Of a stretch of 64,000 nucleotides of DNA, positions 49,201 to 59,488 are shown piece after piece. The DNA is from Ampelocalamus luodianensis (taxonomy: Eukaryota > Streptophyta > Magnoliopsida > Poales > Poaceae). Location: contig CM070633.1 of assembly GCA_036346255.1 (NCBI GenBank), positions 2,170,001 to 2,234,000 on the forward strand. The letters are read 5' to 3'. The position numbers and the translations under genes were made by a program. Position 1 is the stretch's first letter. Every line of letters starts with the position of its first letter. The notes below the pieces were generated by a model that had not been told where the DNA came from, did not search any database, and worked only from the letters and a program-made list of their open reading frames with translations.

Positions 49201-49435
49201 CGTGCGTGCGTGCCTGGTACTCGTCGCGGGGGTTTGCCGGCGCGAGGACGACGGCGTCGTGGCGGACGGTGAGGCAGTACCCCTCGTCGGCGCGGCAGAA
49301 GATCTTGAACGTCTGCTCGTGCTGCGGCTGCGGCACGGGCGGGTACCCACCACCACCGTACGGGGGACCGGGCGGCGGTGGAGGCTGGCCGTGGCCATGG
49401 CCATGCCCGTGGCGGTGGTGCCCGTGGCCAAACAT
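46225..49435 (-). CDS. Two-domain R40/EUL lectin (R40C1 family), five exons
   Basis: Exons 49435-49214, 49102-48980, 48859-48224, 46926-46804 and 46521 to about 46292, all in phase 0. The protein (about 444 residues) has a His/Gly/Pro-rich N-terminus (MFGHGHHRHGHGHGHG), EUL domain 1 (from FKIFCRADEGYCLTV to GDNQRWKILPW), a Gly-Pro-Tyr-rich linker with 22-residue repeats, and EUL domain 2 (from ARIFCRASDGYSLTA to GDNQRWKIVPW). R40 proteins are cytoplasmic/nuclear carbohydrate-binding lectins induced by ABA and salt (family knowledge). Exons 2 and 4 are both 123 nt, showing the ancient domain duplication. The first donor is GC instead of GT. At the end, unspliced reading adds 22 residues and stops at 46225. 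Splicing at GTAAGC to AG at 46210 would give TAG right after IVPW, which fits known family ends better. Confidence 0.9.
46927..48223 (-). other. Intron 4 of the R40 gene, 1.3 kb
   Basis: Bordered by GTAAAA and TAG. AT-rich, with a roughly 109-bp-spaced direct repeat at 47321-47530. No gene inside. Confidence 0.75.
47321..47530. repeat. Tandem direct repeat in R40 intron 4
   Basis: The words ATCCAACGGTTGT, TAATTAG(A/G)GTCCACA and TTTTGGAATTTCT or GAGAATTTCT occur in the same order in two units starting near 47321 and 47431. It may be an internally duplicated small transposon. Confidence 0.65.
48391..48525 (-). repeat. 66-bp tandem repeat in the lectin linker
   Basis: Two near-identical copies of a 66-bp unit encode GYGGYRPPPGGPEAYAPP plus GNAP, with partial units on both sides. 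The frame is kept. The pseudogene at 34892-36040 has a reduced, decayed linker. Confidence 0.85.
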
Positions 49436-49524
49436 GGTTCCAGAATCTACACGAAGCTTCCGAGGGGAGGCGTGGACTGGGGACGCGATGCGACTTGCGA
49501 GTGCAGCCTCGCACAGTGGGTCGG

Positions 49525-49532
49525 TTTTTATA
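49525..49532 (-). promoter_or_regulatory. TATA box of the R40 gene
   Basis: TATAAAAA on the minus strand, about 90 bp upstream of the ATG at 49435. ACGT cores that could serve as ABA-response elements lie upstream (GACGTCAC near 49554, CCACGTAG near 49873), which fits the ABA response of this family. Their function is inferred. Confidence 0.6.
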
Positions 49533-49599
49533 GGACCTGGAAGCCAGTGAGACTGAGACGTCACGACGCGCTGCCAACGCCTCCGTAGGCACGGTCTAC

Positions 49600-50662
49600 A
49601 ACGCTAGCGGCAGACCGCAGACGAGACGATGCAACCCGACACCGTCGTCTGGTGGTTGGTCTATCGATGATCTGGCGCGACGGGAGCTGCGGCACGAGAG
49701 TCCTCGAGGCAGGTTAGACCTGAGGCGGTGAGACCGAAGAGAGAGAGAGAGAGAGAGAGTTGGACGGCCTCCGTTGCGACCGAGGCGTGCCGGAGCCGCC
49801 CCGCACGCTCGTCATCGGCATTGCCGTCTTTTCTTGGTCATGGCCCACCTGTCGATGAGATATGGTGCGCCCACGTAGAGTTGGTTTGGTGGGAAGCGCC
49901 GCCCGGACAGTCAGTCTCTTCTTTGCGAAGGCACTGACTCTCCTCTATCCTGCCATGTGGCGTTAGTGAGCATCCATTAGGAAGATGCAGGTATTGAATG
50001 TTTCCAATTTATAATCTTCAATTCTTCCTCCCTTCGGATAACAATGCGATTCATTTATTCAAGAATTAGTAAATCAAAATGCATTTAGCGACAGTCCATT
50101 CACATCTTCTCGTACAACGAAGATATGGTTCGTTGTACAAGAAGATGCCACGAGTAGAAGAGGGATTTCAAATCCTTCCGGAAGATGCAAGTATTAAATG
50201 CGTATATTTGCTCATTGCAGATCTTCTCTTCCTGTTCTTTGTGGAGTATGCGTGTGATTAGTTGCCGCATAAATGGAGAACCACCGGAATAGTGGGATTC
50301 AGAAATCTATCGAAGGAAGTTTTTTTCTAAAAAAAAATAAAGTGTAGCTATCAAAGTGGCTCAAGTCTAGAGAAATCTATCTCTGAGCCCATGGCCACAA
50401 AGTGGCTCAAGTCTAGAGTTTTTAGGTCCATACCGCAAGCTATCAGAAAAGGCCTTTTTCTTCCCCTCTCGCTTACTATCTGCCTTTTCAGGTGATCTGT
50501 GACTCGGTTAGAGGCCCACGCAAGCAGTCTTTCTTTTATTTAATCGGGCCTGGATCTAATTAATTTACCTTATCCTCCACTTCTGAGCAGGCCCAAATAG
50601 TTCGGCACCACCGCTAGTGTTTCCCTGAAACTGGAAAGGGGGAAGGGAAGTTCTGTTCTGTC
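49600..50662. other. Upstream region of the R40 gene with small repeats
   Basis: Holds a (GA)n run (49738-49760), two copies of GGAAGATGCA(G/A)GTATT (near 49981 and 50181), a hairpin (50107-50148), and a direct repeat AAAGTGGCTCAAGTCTAGAG (near 50355 and 50400). No gene is seen. Confidence 0.6.
50107..50148. repeat. Hairpin near 50.1 kb
   Basis: Left arm CTTCTCGTACAACGAA and right arm TTCGTTGTACAAGAAG pair with one mismatch around a short loop. It may be the core of a small inverted-repeat transposon. Confidence 0.7.
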
Positions 50663-50934
50663 TGTTGGGAAACCATAGGCTCGACTGCGATCGGCCCATT
50701 AGCATTAGCGCGCCCATCCCAAACCCTAGCAGGTCGTAGCCTATAAATAGGAGTGCTATTCATTGTAAAGGATCGATCGATGGATGAATGAATAAAGAGA
50801 AGCAAGACGCCCCCTATATCTCTCGTGTTCAATCTCTTATTACATTCTTGTTGTTCATGCATTGTTCTTACGATTCTACGCTTGTCTACGAGGTAATCGC
50901 TCGGGACCGACTCGCCAATGACGGTTCCTCAACA
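50663..50934 (+). repeat. 5' LTR of copia-2
   Basis: 272 bp with TATAAATA at 50742-50749 and AATAAAGAGAAG near 50790. The terminal third matches the copia-1 LTR. The U3-like first part is unrelated by eye. Confidence 0.9.
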
Positions 50935-52693
50935 CGTTATCGCGACGATCGACTCTCCTCGCATCGAAAGGTAACCGTCGATGAACGACGCCGTAGATTG
51001 AATCGTTTTTCTAGATTGCTTTCAATTCGCAAATTTGGCTTTCTAGATTGTTTTCCTACGTGCAAACCGCTCTAATCTACCGCGAGCCGACTTGAAGTCG
51101 CCGGCCAAGCCGATCGGTGGATTGCATGAAAGAGTAGATGATGATTGTACCGTAGGTTGTATATGCAACCGCATGAAAGGCACCATGTGCACGGCACCGC
51201 CTGCAAGCGGCTGTCACTACTTCCGCGACACGTTACCGGTCGGCATAGTCCGCCATCACGTATCCGGAGGTAACGACAATGCCACGCCGCTAACACGCGG
51301 CAAGCATGCACATGTCGGCATGAAGCCTCGCTTCCGTTGCAATCACGTACTACATTACATTGAACATTGCATCGTATACATGACTGTCGCCTCGCTGCAT
51401 GAGGCCGCGCGCCGCCACGCCGCGCCACCATGGCTAGCTGAAGCTACTGCCGCGGCATCCACGGTCGCGTGAGCACGACGCGCCGACAACGACCCGCATG
51501 GCCGGCCAACCGTCCCACACACGGCGCAACCCAAACAAGAAGAAAAAAAAAGGGGCGTCGCGTCGTCGTCGCTGCGCCGCCGCAACCGATCGCACCGTGC
51601 TAGGCCCCGTCGGCCGCCGTGACCGCACGCGCGCGCCGCGCGCTCCGCCGAGGCTCCACCGCCGCCGCGCGCGCGACGCTGCGCCCGAAGCCGAAGCATC
51701 GCATCGCCGCCGCCCGCCGCACCGCCCCGCCGTGCTGCGCGCGCCCCGCGCCGCCGCCTCCATGGCGGCCGCCGCCGCCGCCGCGCCGCTCCCACGCAGC
51801 GCCGCTTGCCGCGCGCCGCCTCCGCCCGGTGCCGGGCCGCCGGAGCCACGCCTCGGCGAAGTCGCTGCGCCTCGCCGACGGTGCCGTCGCCGCGCGAGTA
51901 GCCCGCGACGCTTGCAATCGCGTCGCTCGCCGCCGCGCGTTCGGCCGCGCTCCGGCCGCCCAACCGCGTTGTGCCGCGGCTCGAAACCACCACCGCCACC
52001 CGCCTGAGCTCGGCGAGCTCGCGGCTCGCCGCGCCGGTTGCCTGCGTCTTTGCATCACGCGCGCCGCCGGTGAAACAAGCGGCGAGGAACCCTCTGAGCG
52101 CATCCCTTGGGCAGGCCAAGTATGAGGGCCTATCGGGCTGAGGCAAACAAAAGGCCGGGAAGGCCATTGGGCCAAAGCAATTGAACAAGGCCAGAAAAGC
52201 ACCTACGGGAGTGAAAAGAAAAAGGAAGAAAAAAAAAGGAAAATTGAAAAGGAAAAGGAGATTTTGCAAAAAGAACCCTGAAGTGTTCATAATTGCGCAG
52301 AATTTTCGCGAATAAATGAATTTTGCAGAAAACCCCTCGGAAAATATGAATATTACGCACAATTTCTCTCAGAACTGAGTTTTCGCGTTCTAGCCCCTGA
52401 AACTTGCAGTTTTAAGTAGAAAAGTTACTTTTCAGTGAGAAAGGGCTTGGGAATCAATTTTTGCATATTTTGAGCATTTGAAGCTTGTTTAATTTTTTAT
52501 TGTTATTTCTATGCAATTTATTTATTGTATTTACTGTTTTGATTATCTGTGATTGTTTATATTACTTTTAATCACTGAAAATAACAGTAAATCTTGAAAA
52601 ATACGTAGAAAAATACGGGATCATGAACCGGAAGTTCGAATAGCATTATGAGAATTTTGCAACCATCTTACGCAAATTACCAGCAATAATCTT
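50935..52693 (+). other. Long GC-rich leader of copia-2
   Basis: Same organisation as the copia-1 leader. It starts CGTTATCGCGACGATCGAC, then has an almost pure G/C block (51400-52080), then AT-rich sequence before gag. A 335-codon minus-strand open frame (52362-51355) is low-complexity Ala/Arg and not considered a gene. Confidence 0.6.
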
Positions 52694-53125
52694 ATGAATT
52701 TTGGCATGAATATGAAGATGACTGGCATCACGAATCAGGAATTCGAAGAACTGACCCAGCATGGCCAGATTTTGTATAAAATTTGTATCAGTCTTCAATT
52801 CTGTGGTAATGTAATCACGGATGAGCAGAAGATTGGAGAAGATTTTTCTACCTTTCACCGAATGCGGTGCAATCCGCACGCAACTACTGTCAAGACGGCT
52901 ACATGCAGTATGTCGAATTAATTGATATCATGCAAGTTGCGAAAACTCAGGATGATGTTCTCAGAAAGAACTATATCTCGCAGCCACCTAATAGCAGTGT
53001 TGGCCATGAAGCCACTGCTAGCAGCTACAAGGTGATGAAGCCTCTCACGAATGAGAGGAGCAAGAAGGGTAAGGTAGTGCGTCGCACATTATTGATGTTT
53101 TCCTGTCTAAGAAAAAGGGCAAATG
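52694..53125 (+). pseudogene. Copia-2 gag remnant, internally deleted
   Basis: Keeps the start region, then joins directly to the piece equivalent to copia-1 NSALHRICKNLQ, so roughly the first half of the capsid region is gone. The zinc knuckle is also deleted: KKGKVV is followed almost at once by the gag C-terminus. It ends TGA-TAG like copia-1. Confidence 0.8.
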
Positions 53126-53569
53126 ATAGCATGAGGCACACCTCGCCATTGCAGGCACAGAGGATTCACATCCATTAGTTGCACTTATGAATATGGACAC
53201 CAAAGATGCTTGACCCCATCATCCCTCCTTTGGATATCGCGCCGCCACACCGTAGTCGCCAAAAGGAGAAGATCGCGCATGGAGCCGATTGAGGCAGAAG
53301 TTCCTGAATACTTCGTCTATTAGATCTAGTGCACGCATTGCACTCGAATCTTTTATAGTAACCTGCAGTTTGTAATTGAAGCAGAATTTTGAATTATTGA
53401 TAATGGTTGCAAGCTCTAGGAGAGCAAAGCATTAAATTCTTATTATGAGTCCTGCAAGACTTATTTTCCCGTCTTTATAATAGCAAGTTACGTTCTGATA
53501 TCCGAAGTATTTTATTTATGTGTTGCTTGCTTTCTGCTACATATTAATAAAGTACATTATATTAGAATG
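53126..53569 (+). other. Copia-2 gag-pol spacer
   Basis: About 440 nt, matching the copia-1 spacer in length and in words such as GTGCACGCATTGCACT and CATATTAATAAA. Non-coding. Confidence 0.55.
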
Positions 53570-56500
53570 CGTGTGGCGCCCTATGGAGGAAGTGTGCTTA
53601 GCATGTAGCGCACAACGAATACCATCTGAGAGAAGCAGAATTTTTTTGATCGATCGCGGGAATGCGGTAGTCTTCACGACGATCATGCAAATGATACTTG
53701 TATAATAAGCTCGGGAAGGGCCATAATTATACTCCCAACGGGCACAACTTTGGTCATTAAAGAAGACTTGTTGTACCAGAATCGACTAGAACTCTCAAGG
53801 ATATTTGCGCTACGGTTTCCATGTAGAGATGAAGAAGAGTATGGCATGAATACTGCTCATTACAAAGCGTGAAGAAAGTGAAAAATAGCATTAGAATATC
53901 TTCCTTCATATGAAATTGGGCTATACTACACTAATATTAAGGCACTGCAAACCTATCTTGCCTTGAAAACCGTATTTAGAAGCTCGAACTTTTCTATCTC
54001 TAGCATGATAGATTATCTTGCCTAGGTCTTAGGCTAATGAGAGATATAATTAACAATTCACGAGGACATAATATGAATATAAAGAATTTCTCGAATCTGG
54101 AAGATTTTGTGTGCCCGCATGTGCCACCGAAAATTAATTATTAGACCTTTTGCTCAAAGCGAAGGATGAAGTCCTGCATTCTGGACCGTATCCAGGAGAC
54201 TTTGCGGTCCTATACACACTGTAAGGGTCATTTAGGTATTTTATGGTGCTCATCGATGCTTCCTCGGAATGGTCGCACATATGTTTATTGTCTATGAGAA
54301 ACCATGCTTTTGCAAAGCTAAATCTCGCAGATAATTAACAATTGAAAAAAAAAATTCTCGATCATCATGTGAAGTCCTCACGAATGGACAACGCCGAGAA
54401 TGTACTCCGAAGGCATCTGATGATTATTGTGTGAAAATGAGAATTAAAGTTGAGCATTCTATACCGCACATCCGCACCCAGAATGGACTAGCAGAACTTT
54501 GAAGAATTGTAATTTACCAACTATATGTTGGGGACACGCAGTCCTGCTCGTAGCAGCTCTCATCAATTTTAGACCGTCGGCCTATAACATCCATCCAGCT
54601 ATGCAACTAGCGCAAGGGTCAGCACTGAAAATTCCTCATCTTCGCAGGTTTGGTTGCAAGGGTTATATACCTATACCACCACCGCAGCGAACTGAAATGG
54701 GTCTTCTCTGAAAGTCTGGGATATACGTTGGCTATGAGACAACATCCATAATCAAGTATTTGGACCATATGACTGGAGATTTGTATAATGCCCGATTCGC
54801 TGATAGTACATTAGATGAGGTTAGTTTCCCGTCATTAGGGGGAGGAAATCAACCCTTGATAATAATGTCGGGAAACAATTGAAGTCTAGAAGACAATTGA
54901 AATCCAGAAGATAATTGAAATCTATGCATATGACCCGCGATAGTAAAGCAAAGAGAAGTCGTAAGATAATTGCAGTCCAGAAGACAATTGAATTGAAGTT
55001 TAGAAGACAATTGAAGTCCAGAAGACAATTGATTTGCAAGTATTAGCGAATCAACTGCCAGACTACTTTAGTGATTAGAAGAGCGTGAATAAGTAGCATT
55101 TGCCTGCAAGTAATGCACCGGAGAGGGTTGAAATACCATTGAAGGTATCCCTAATCCCGTCCAGAGGCCTCAGAACAAAAGGACGAGAACTCCGGTCCCT
55201 CGAATCCGAAGTAACCGGGGACGCCTGGTGAAAAAGGATAAGACGGACTTGACACAACCGATCACCGAAGTGCCCCGAACCAGAAGGGGAGCCAGTTGAG
55301 ACCTGACATCGGTATGGAACATTCAGAAAAGGCATACCAGAATTGAACATCCCCATGAAGGGAGACATCAGCATGGATGTGTGCGCACACATCGGAGCTG
55401 AAAAACTAAAGGGACTTGCCCCGCAATTGGAAGCAGCGGTGACCAAGTAGAAGCATTAGAAGAATCGCCCTCTGAAGAAATAGTTATAAACTTTATGTGA
55501 CCACGGGAGATTCTTTGAATATTACAACAGCCAATGTCGACACTTACTTTGCAAAAAAAAAAACTTGCCACAATCATCAATCTTGATCCAGAGCCTGCAT
55601 CGCTCGATAAATGAAAGAGAAGATCAGATTGGAAGAAGGCAATAGAAATTGAATTATTCCCTCCGAATAAAAGAAAGGTGTTTGGGCCTGTAAGCCGCAC
55701 GCCTCCCCTTGTACACCCTGTAGGGCATAAGTGGGTATTTGTTCGAAAGAGAAATGAAAAGAAGCAAGGCTCGTTGAACAAGGTTTCACTGGACATCCAG
55801 AAGATGATTATGAAGAAACCTATTCCCCGGTCATGGGCGGAACTCCCTTTTAAATATTTATCTCAATGGCAGTGAACTTGAAGTTAGAAGTGAAATTGAT
55901 GGATGAGGTACCAGCATACCTTTATGAAATATTGGATTCAGACATTTATATGAAGATACCTGAATGTATCACTGTCCCGAATCAAAACAGAGCAAATAGA
56001 AATATGTACAGTGTGAAACTCAGAAAGTCATTGTACGAACTTAAGCAATCAGGCAGAATGTGGTATAATCGCTTGAAGCGACTTTCTATGCAAGAAAGGC
56101 TACACGAACAATGAGAATAATCTCTGTGTATTTATACGACGATCCCAGAATGGATTTTGTATAATCTCAATGTATGAAGATGATCTGAATATCATCGGAA
56201 CCCTGAAGGATATTAAGAAAGCAAGCTCTTACCTAGAGTCAGAGTCCGAAAAGAAAGGTTTGGGTAAAACCAAATATTGCTTAGGCTTGCAGCTTGAGCA
56301 TGCCCCTGAAGGGATATTAGTGCATCAGTCAGCCTACACTCAGAAGGTGTTAGAAAGGTTCGACTTTGCGAAGACATACCCTTTGAAAGTGCCAATGGTC
56401 GGGAGATGTTTGCAGCAAGACAAAGACCCGTACAGACCTAAAGAAGAGGGGGAGGAAGTCCTGGGACCGGAATTCCCACACTGAAGTGCAATAGAAGCAC

Positions 56501-57170
56501 TAATGTATTTAGCAAACTGTATTAGAACGGACATTGTATTTGCCGTGAACCTACTAGCAAGGTATAGTGCAGAACCTACCAAAGGTATTGGTAGGGAATA
56601 AAAGACATCTTCCGATACCTCCAAAGAAGCAAAGAATCTAGTCTGTTCTACAGAAAGGACCAAGACCTAACTATGTATGGCAATGCAGATGACGGGTACC
56701 TGTAGGACTCGCATACAGCCAAATCGCAAACAGACTATGAACTCCTATGTGGTGGAACTGCAATTCCATGAAAATCGTCTAAGAAATATCTTGTATCGAC
56801 TTCGACGAACCACTTGGAGATCATAGCATTGTACAAGGCCTTACAAGAATGTGTTTGGCTTCAGCGGATGATTCACCACATCCAGCAGTCGTGTAGATTA
56901 CATACCGCTCAAACCCCTACTTTTTGTATGAAGATAATGCAGCTTGTGTTGCACAAGTACAGATGAGTTATGTGAAGAATCCTCTCACAAAGCATATCAA
57001 CTCCAAGTTCTTCTATGCTCTTGAATTGCAAAAGATGAACATAATCAAAGTCATCGCATCTTGAGTCATGTGAGAATCTTGCAGATTTATTCACTAAGTC
57101 ACTTCCAGCGTCTAGCTTTGAAAGATGCATACGTGAATTGGAATGATAAGACTTAGAAGTGCAGAATTCA
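53570..57170 (+). pseudogene. Copia-2 pol remnant
   Basis: Follows copia-1 from TGGCGCCCTATGGA onward. Short frames cover the end of the integrase (54499-54711, NLPTICWGHAV), RT (55866-56484, with YEDDLNIIG in place of YVDDLNIIG) and RNase H (about 56930-57130). The integrase centre has lost bases around the third catalytic residue. Numerous frame changes leave it clearly non-functional. Confidence 0.85.
54875..55033 (+). repeat. Minisatellite-like repeats in copia-2
   Basis: The word GAAG(T/A)C(T/C)AGAAGA(C/T)AATTGAA recurs about six times in degenerate form. Copia-1 has only one such unit at the matching place (AGAAGATAATTGATTTG near 41709), so the array expanded in copia-2. Confidence 0.75.
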
Positions 57171-57441
57171 GGGGGAGAACCTTCACGAACTCATTATTAA
57201 AGCTTGATCATGAAGATCGAGTACCCAAACAATAAATCCAGGAGATTAAATGAAATTGGGTGGATTGTACTCTTTTTCCCTTGACGAGTTTTCCTGAAGT
57301 TTCTCGGCTAAGGTTTTTAATGAGGCAATTCGTGCATCACAGCAGAACGTGTATCATGTACTCTTTCTCCAAATTTTTCCCACTGGGTTTTTATGGAGTT
57401 TTGACGAGACATGGACATGAAGGATGGGTGCCCAAGGGGAG

Positions 57442-57712
57442 TGTTGGAAACCATGGGCTCGACCTGCGATCGGCCCATTAGTGGGCGCCCCATCCCAAAC
57501 CCTAGCAGGGTCGTAGCCTATAAATAGGGGGTGCTATTCATTGTAAAGGACTGATCGATGGATGAAGGAATAAAGAGAAGCAAGACGTCCCCCTATATCT
57601 CTGTGTTCAATCTCTTATTCTGTTCTTGTTGTTCATGCATTGTTCTTACGATTCTACGCTTGTCTACGAGGTAATCGCTCGGACTGGACTCGCCAGCGAC
57701 GGTTCCTCAACA
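57442..57712 (+). repeat. 3' LTR of copia-2
   Basis: 271 bp, preceded by the purine tract CCAAGGGGAG. It differs from the 5' LTR at scattered positions and contains CCTATAAATAGG. Confidence 0.9.
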
Positions 57713-57772
57713 CTGTCCAATGGTAAAGATGCGTGAGGTAAAAAAAAGTGTTCGGTCGAGCAGCCAGTGGGG

Positions 57773-58409
57773 AAAAAAATCTTCCTTTTGGCTTTCTTTT
57801 TCAAGACAGGTTTCAAACAGCAACCCAACTTAGACTCAAAAATTGGAAAGAGGGTGAAAATTGCTGTTTTGTGTCGAGGAATTCTTGATGTGGGAGAAGG
57901 TTCCGGAATCTCTTGATGATTTTCATCACTATTGGTTAGATACTAGGGTTGCTAACAGTTACCACGTTTAACTTCTTTAGTTTTGCAGCTTTGGTATGGA
58001 CGTTTTGGAAAATCAGAAATAGAATGGCGATTAAGAAGGCTTATCCTAAGCACCCGACTGAAGCTATATTCAAATATGTCTTGTTTGCAGAGGTGGCGAA
58101 TTCTGATCAAAGAAGATGATCGAGGAGAGTTGGACAAGATGATTCGCTTGGCCGAAGAATGGTTGAAAAGCTTTTGTGCGATACATGCAGTTTAAAACTT
58201 GGTTTAGTTGTTATGGACTGGGGGTTTATGTCAGGGGCTTTGGTGGTTAGTATCAGTTCTTTTGCTAGGTTACTTGCTGTCCTGTAATTTTCGTTTCGGT
58301 GCATGGTGAATTGGTATCCCCAGTCTGTTTGGGAACATGTGGTTGGTTTGTAAAACTTGCTATTAGTTTTTTTTATAAAAGCTGGGTTACCCTGTTTCAA
58401 AAAAAAGGA
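57773..58409 (+). mobile_element. 5'-truncated LINE (L1-type) with poly(A)
   Basis: The end of a plant LINE ORF2 is visible at about 57985-58195: LVWTFWKIRNRMAIKKAYPK in one frame, then LQRWRILIKEDDRGELDKM in the next frame. A 3' UTR ends in TTTCAAAAAAAA. TCGAGCAGCCAGTGGGG (57756-57772) and TCGAGCAGCCAATGGGG (58419-58435) flank the element, fitting a target-site duplication of LINE length. Confidence 0.75.
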
Positions 58410-58435
58410 AGTCTCCAATCGAGCAGCCAATGGGG

Positions 58436-59488
58436 GTAAATAGCTGTGTAAAGGATCTGGAATATACCTTGAATATGCAGTGAAATGGTTAAACTGCAGG
58501 AGCCCATATGTAACTGCGACTGTTCCAGAGTTACCACTAACCTTTAGACTTTAGCTAATTAAGTTAGTACTTACCACTTAGTAGAAGTGCATGGCCCATC
58601 AACGCTTTTTCCTCAGGAGGCCAGGAGGCAGCCAGCCGTGGAAGCCCGCCCAACTGCTGTTTGCCTCTTTGCAGTGCCCGCCCAGGGAGGCAGGTTGAGA
58701 CGCCCGTGAGGCGTCCGACTTCAACTTGGCGACTTTAGCTAATTAAGTTAGGCTCACTTAGTAAGTGCATCGCCCATCATCGCAAGGCGGCGCGAGTCGA
58801 CTAGTCGAGACGGCAAGACGCGAGGCGGCGAGGCGCAAGGACACGCACTAGCACGGCACGCAGCGGCGAGGGCCGCACTCGCGACGAGTTCGCCAGAGGG
58901 CCCTCAAAATTCTAGGGCCGGCACTGCTCTTTTGGAAGCTATCTGGAGTCACAATTGTCGTCACAGAGGAGCTTTTCAGTTAGAGAATTCTCTTCCTCTA
59001 TAGCTTGAAAATGTAAATAATGAAAGGTCAGTCCACCACTTAACTACTGAAAACCGCATGCCGTGTATTGCTCCCATCCACCAATAGGTACCTACTTCAG
59101 CCCAGAAATAACATACCAATACAATATCATTCCCAGAGGCCGGAGCTAGAATCCACTGCTTTGTTATCTTCTACAATATTATATCGATTCCTTCTCTAAA
59201 GAATTATTATCGTTCTACATATAGTTTATATGAAAGCCTAATCTTAATGGAGTACAACAACATTCTCCCGCTCCAGTGTAATAAAGTCTATCAAGCTCCA
59301 GCTAGCTTTGCACTGTGCCTGAAATGAATACGTAGGAGAAAAAATCGTATACATGCCTACTTGTTCAACACTACAATAATTCTATACTGGATGATCGATG
59401 GATTTTAATTGCCTCCCCAAGATTAATTCTTCGTGTCGCGGCAGGTGATCCGTGAATTCGATCAGTTCACGCCCGAGTGAATTAGAAC
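58436..59488. other. Host intergenic DNA downstream of the NAC gene
   Basis: Contains a direct repeat (58546-58604 and 58731-58783) and, at its right end, the probable NAC 3' UTR. No gene is seen. Confidence 0.5.
58546..58783. repeat. Direct repeat, units about 185 bp apart
   Basis: GACTTTAGCTAATTAAGTTA followed by CACTTAGTA(G)AAGTGCAT and GCCCATCA occurs at 58546-58604 and, with small deletions, at 58731-58783. Confidence 0.7.

Larger units (their letters stand above)
50663..57712 (+). mobile_element. Ty1/copia retrotransposon, copia-2, decayed
   Basis: LTRs at 50663-50934 and 57442-57712 begin TGTTGG(G)AAACC and end CTCAACA. Both flanks carry CTGTC (50658-50662 and 57713-57717). The interior parallels copia-1 from leader to RNase H but has large gag deletions and many frame changes, so no long frame remains. 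Confidence 0.92.

Noticed and set aside
51355..52362. 335-codon minus-strand open frame in the copia-2 leader
   Set aside because: Same reason: long open frames arise on both strands of this GC-rich block.
54875..55033. Repeat-spacer look of the copia-2 array, as in CRISPR
   Set aside because: Units are degenerate and nearly adjacent, without unique spacers, and this is a plant retroelement.
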